NCBI GenBank assembly: GCA_023432855.1
Contig: JAEZEZ010000032.1
Coordinates: 1-8,650, forward strand
Direction: 5' to 3'
DNA length: 8,650 bases
Source of the DNA: Pseudomonadota bacterium
Lineage (GTDB): Bacteria > Pseudomonadota > Alphaproteobacteria > Caulobacterales > Caulobacteraceae
Positions 6,445-8,650 of this stretch are shown here, piece by piece. Positions within the stretch are counted from its first letter, which is position 1. Each line of letters starts with the position of its first letter. Both the position numbers and the translations under genes were made by a program. The notes under the pieces are model-generated. The model made no database searches. It saw only the letters and a list, made by a program, of their open reading frames with translations, and was not told where the DNA came from.

Positions 6445-8286
6445 CTAGCCGCGTCCCCGGGTCTGCCGGCGCCACAGCGCCGCGTACTCGCCGCCCTGCT
6501 CGATGAGCTCGGCGTGGGTCCCGCGCTCGACCACCCGCCCCGCCTTCAGGACCAGGATCTGGTCGGCGTCGACGATGGTTGAGAGGCGATGGGCGACCAC
6601 GAGGGTGGTGCGGCCGGCCATCGCCGCGCGCAGGGTCTTCTGGATGGCGGCTTCGGTGCGGCTGTCCAGCGCGCTGGTGGCCTCGTCGAGGATCAGCAGC
6701 CGAGGGTCGGCCAGCAGGGCGCGGGCGATGCCCACGCGCTGGCGCTCGCCGCCCGACAGCTTCAGGCCCCGCTCGCCGACGCGGGTGTCCAGCCCGTCGG
6801 GCAGGCCGCGCGCGAACTCGGCCAGTTCCGCCGCCTCTACCGCCGCCCACACCGCCTCCTCGTCCGCGCCCGGCTTGCCGAAGGCGACGTTGGCCCGGAG
6901 CGTGTCGTTGAACAGGGCGACGTCCTGGGGAACCAGGGCGATGGCCTGGCGCAGCGACGCCTGGCGCACGATGCGCAGGTCGCAGCCGTCCATGCGCACC
7001 GTTCCCGACTGCGGATCGATCAGCCTGAGCGCGAGCCGGACCAGCGTGGTCTTGCCCGAGCCGGACGGCCCTACCACCGCGGTGGTGGTTCCCGGGCGCA
7101 TGCGGAAGGTGACGTCGTGCAGCCCGGCCAGGCGTGCATCGTGGCGGAAGGCGACCCGCTCGAACCGGATGTCCGCGCCCCGGGCGGAGGCCGGCGGCAG
7201 CTCCACCGCGTCGGGAGCGTCGGCGACATCGGGACGCTCGCGGCCCAGCGCGTTGATCGCCTCCATGTCGATCAGCGCCTGGCGCACCTCGCGGTAGGCG
7301 AAGCCCAGCATGTTCAGCGGCGCGTAGAGGCCGATGAGGACCAGGATCACCGCGGTGACGTCGCCCGGGCCCATGCGGCCGGCCGCCACCTCCATGCCCG
7401 CCAGCACCGCCATCACCCCGAGACCCAGGCTCATCACCGCCCCCTGCACGATGTTGAGCAGGGCAAGCGACCCGGTCGCCTTGGCGGAGGCCGCGGTGTA
7501 GTCGGCCAGCGCCCGGTCGTAGTCGGCGGCGGCGCGCGCCTCGGCGCCGAAGGATTTCACCGTCTCGTAGTTCAGCAGGGCGTCGACGGCGCGGCCGGCG
7601 GCCTCGCTGTCGGCCTCGTTCAGCGCGCGCCGGTGGCGGATGCGCCAGTCCGAGATGGCGAAGGTGAGCACGCCGTAGAGCCCGACCGTCACCACCGCCG
7701 CGGCGGCGAATCGCCAGTCGTACACGCCCCAGAGCACGCCCGCCGCCAGCACCAGCTCCAGCGCGCTGGGCGCCAGGGTGAAGACCAGCATGCGGATGAG
7801 GAAGTCCACCGCCCGGGCGCCGCGGTCGATGGTGCGCGACAGCGCGCCGGTTCGCTTGGTCTGGTGATAGTCCAGCGACAGCGACAGGGCGTGGGCGAAG
7901 GCCTCGGCGGCGGCGCGGCGCTGGGCCGCCAGCGAGACCGGCTGGAAGATGGCGTCGCGCGCCTGGGGCGCGGCGGTCGAGAGGAAGCGGATCGCCGCCC
8001 AGCCGGCGGCCAGGCCCGCGAACCCGAGCGCCACGCCCTGCTGGACGCCCTGGCCGCGGGCCAGCTCGTTGACGGCGGCACCCAGCAGCAGGGGCGCGAC
8101 CACGCCCAGGGCCTTGCCCAGGACGGTCAGCAGCAGGGCCGAGCCGACCCGCCAGACCAGGCCCGGCGCGCGCGAGCGCATGACCAGCCGCGCCAGATCG
8201 GCCATGGCGCGCAGGAAGCCCGGCGACGGCCCGTCGACCACGCCGCCGCCGTCGCGCCCGGCCCCGCGGAAGCCGCGCGCGTTCAC
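6445..8286 (-). CDS. ABC exporter, Atm1/HMT1-like (fused TMD-NBD half-transporter)
   Basis: Inner-membrane ATP-driven exporter of 613 residues that should work as a homodimer. The GTG at 8286 is chosen because it overlaps the stop of the upstream gene as GTGA; an ATG at 8346 would overlap that gene by 64 nt, and the ATG at 8205 is a possible shorter start. The six-helix membrane domain spans about 45-345. The ATPase domain has Walker A GPSGSGKT (406-413), Q-loop Q454, signature LSGGERQ (510-516), Walker B LLILDEA (530-536) and H-loop H566, all intact. Atm1-type marks are the segment LSRTIDRG with R151 and R155, matching arginines that bind glutathione in Novosphingobium and yeast Atm1; Y140 at the expected spacing; NEADSEAAGRAVDALLNYET; and a TM6 region ending YREVRQALIDME. 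The family exports glutathione-linked or sulfur-containing compounds and heavy-metal conjugates. The actual substrate is inferred only by family. Confidence 0.92.
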   Translation of the reverse strand: MNARGFRGAGRDGGGVVDGPSPGFLRAMADLARLVMRSRAPGLVWRVGSALLLTVLGKALGVVAPLLLGAAVNELARGQGVQQGVALGFAGLAAGWAAIRFLSTAAPQARDAIFQPVSLAAQRRAAAEAFAHALSLSLDYHQTKRTGALSRTIDRGARAVDFLIRMLVFTLAPSALELVLAAGVLWGVYDWRFAAAAVVTVGLYGVLTFAISDWRIRHRRALNEADSEAAGRAVDALLNYETVKSFGAEARAAADYDRALADYTAASAKATGSLALLNIVQGAVMSLGLGVMAVLAGMEVAAGRMGPGDVTAVILVLIGLYAPLNMLGFAYREVRQALIDMEAINALGRERPDVADAPDAVELPPASARGADIRFERVAFRHDARLAGLHDVTFRMRPGTTTAVVGPSGSGKTTLVRLALRLIDPQSGTVRMDGCDLRIVRQASLRQAIALVPQDVALFNDTLRANVAFGKPGADEEAVWAAVEAAELAEFARGLPDGLDTRVGERGLKLSGGERQRVGIARALLADPRLLILDEATSALDSRTEAAIQKTLRAAMAGRTTLVVAHRLSTIVDADQILVLKAGRVVERGTHAELIEQGGEYAALWRRQTRGRG

Positions 8287-8650
8287 GACGCCGGACCGTC
8301 CGCGAAGATCAGGGTGGTCTGGCTGCCGCCGCCGGGGGTGGCCCACTGCACCCGCCAGCCTCCGTCCATGCGGGCGGCCGTCAGGCGCGTGTCCGCCGCC
8401 GCCAGGCTGAGGTTGACGGTGCGCTGCTGGCTGTCCTCGCCGCTGTCGACCTGCAGGAGATGGTCGCCGGGCGGCACGCGCGTGAGGCGGAAGCCGTACC
8501 GGCCCGATCCGTCGGCGCGGACCGGAGGCACGGGCTGGCCGTCGAGCCGGAGGCGGACTTCGGCGCCCGGGCTCGCGCGGCCCGAGACCGCGAGGCCCCC
8601 GCCGGGATCGAAATCGACCGTGGCGATCAGGGGCGCGCTGCGCCCGAGCG
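8283..8650 (-). CDS. Hypothetical protein with Ig-like C-terminal region, 5'-truncated
   Basis: The frame is open from the right edge of the window to a TGA at 8285-8283, giving at least 121 residues of the C-terminal end of a longer protein. A GTG at 8531 could be read as a start, but the same frame and codon style (third positions nearly all G/C) continue upstream, so the gene most likely runs off the window. The visible part has alternating hydrophobic residues, and a glycine/proline turn pattern ending one unit in RVPPGDHLLQVDSG, as in Ig-like or carboxypeptidase-regulatory-like beta-sandwich repeats. A second segment ends WRVQWATPGGGSQTTLIF. No cysteine and no membrane segment is visible. 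This would suit a secreted or periplasmic protein, but the signal peptide region is not in view. The stop overlaps the ABC exporter start by 4 nt, implying one mRNA and translational coupling. I do not recognise a specific function. Confidence 0.7.
   Translation of the reverse strand, partial: LGRSAPLIATVDFDPGGGLAVSGRASPGAEVRLRLDGQPVPPVRADGSGRYGFRLTRVPPGDHLLQVDSGEDSQQRTVNLSLAAADTRLTAARMDGGWRVQWATPGGGSQTTLIFADGPAS

Noticed and set aside
6044..6850. 268-codon - strand open frame spanning the RND/ABC junction
   Set aside because: It reads out of frame with the ABC ATPase domain and then antisense to the permease, and is rich in Arg, Gly and Pro. Both real genes here are certain.
8287..8346. ATG at 8346 as start of the ABC exporter
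   Set aside because: It would overlap the upstream gene by 64 nt and add an Arg/Pro-rich stretch that is the out-of-frame reading of that gene. The GTGA overlap at 8286 is the more natural start.

Overview
The window is GC-rich DNA (roughly 70% GC by eye) from a Gram-negative bacterium. Coding is dense, with third codon positions that are almost all G or C. The repertoire is an RND pump with its adaptor, an Atm1-type ABC exporter and a bacterial glutathione S-transferase. Together with the codon style this points to an alphaproteobacterium, plausibly of the Caulobacterales (Caulobacter/Phenylobacterium/Brevundimonas-like). That placement is inference from composition and protein style; no rRNA or other marker is present. 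No tRNA, rRNA, CRISPR array, insertion sequence or phage gene was seen.

Layout. (1) At the left edge is the 3' part of a dicarboxylate/amino-acid:cation symporter gene on the + strand (1-1266). Its 5' end is cut off and replaced by a run of 18 G, which looks like a sequence-end artefact. (2) Convergent to it, 6 nt away, is a glutathione S-transferase on the - strand (1273-1896). (3) A 219-bp divergent intergenic region (1897-2115) is the most AT-rich part of the window and holds several short perfect inverted repeats. It must contain the start signals for the GST and for the RND operon. (4) A two-gene RND efflux operon follows on the + strand: a HlyD/AcrA-type periplasmic adaptor (2116-3177), then 23 nt later the 1077-residue inner-membrane RND permease (3201-6434). 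No outer-membrane factor and no regulator is adjacent. (5) Convergent to the permease, 10 nt away, is a - strand operon. Its downstream gene is an Atm1/HMT1-like ABC exporter (6445-8286). Its upstream gene, running off the right edge, ends in an Ig-like C-terminal region (8283-8650). The two overlap by 4 nt in a GTGA stop/start.

How it fits together. Every complete gene is a transporter part or a glutathione enzyme. A reasonable reading is a detoxification/efflux neighbourhood. The GST could conjugate electrophiles, the Atm1-like exporter belongs to a family that moves glutathione-linked substrates out of the cytoplasm, and the RND pump clears hydrophobic compounds or other toxicants from membrane and periplasm. 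The genes lie in at least four transcription units, so co-regulation is not shown.

I see no clear evidence of a wholly new system. The best leads are family variants. The symporter has lost several residues that bind Na+ in archaeal GltPh. The RND permease has an altered proton-relay set (DG instead of DD in TM4, GH instead of KN in TM10). The RND operon has a leader with two mutually exclusive hairpins. A conserved-looking unknown protein is translationally coupled to the ABC exporter.
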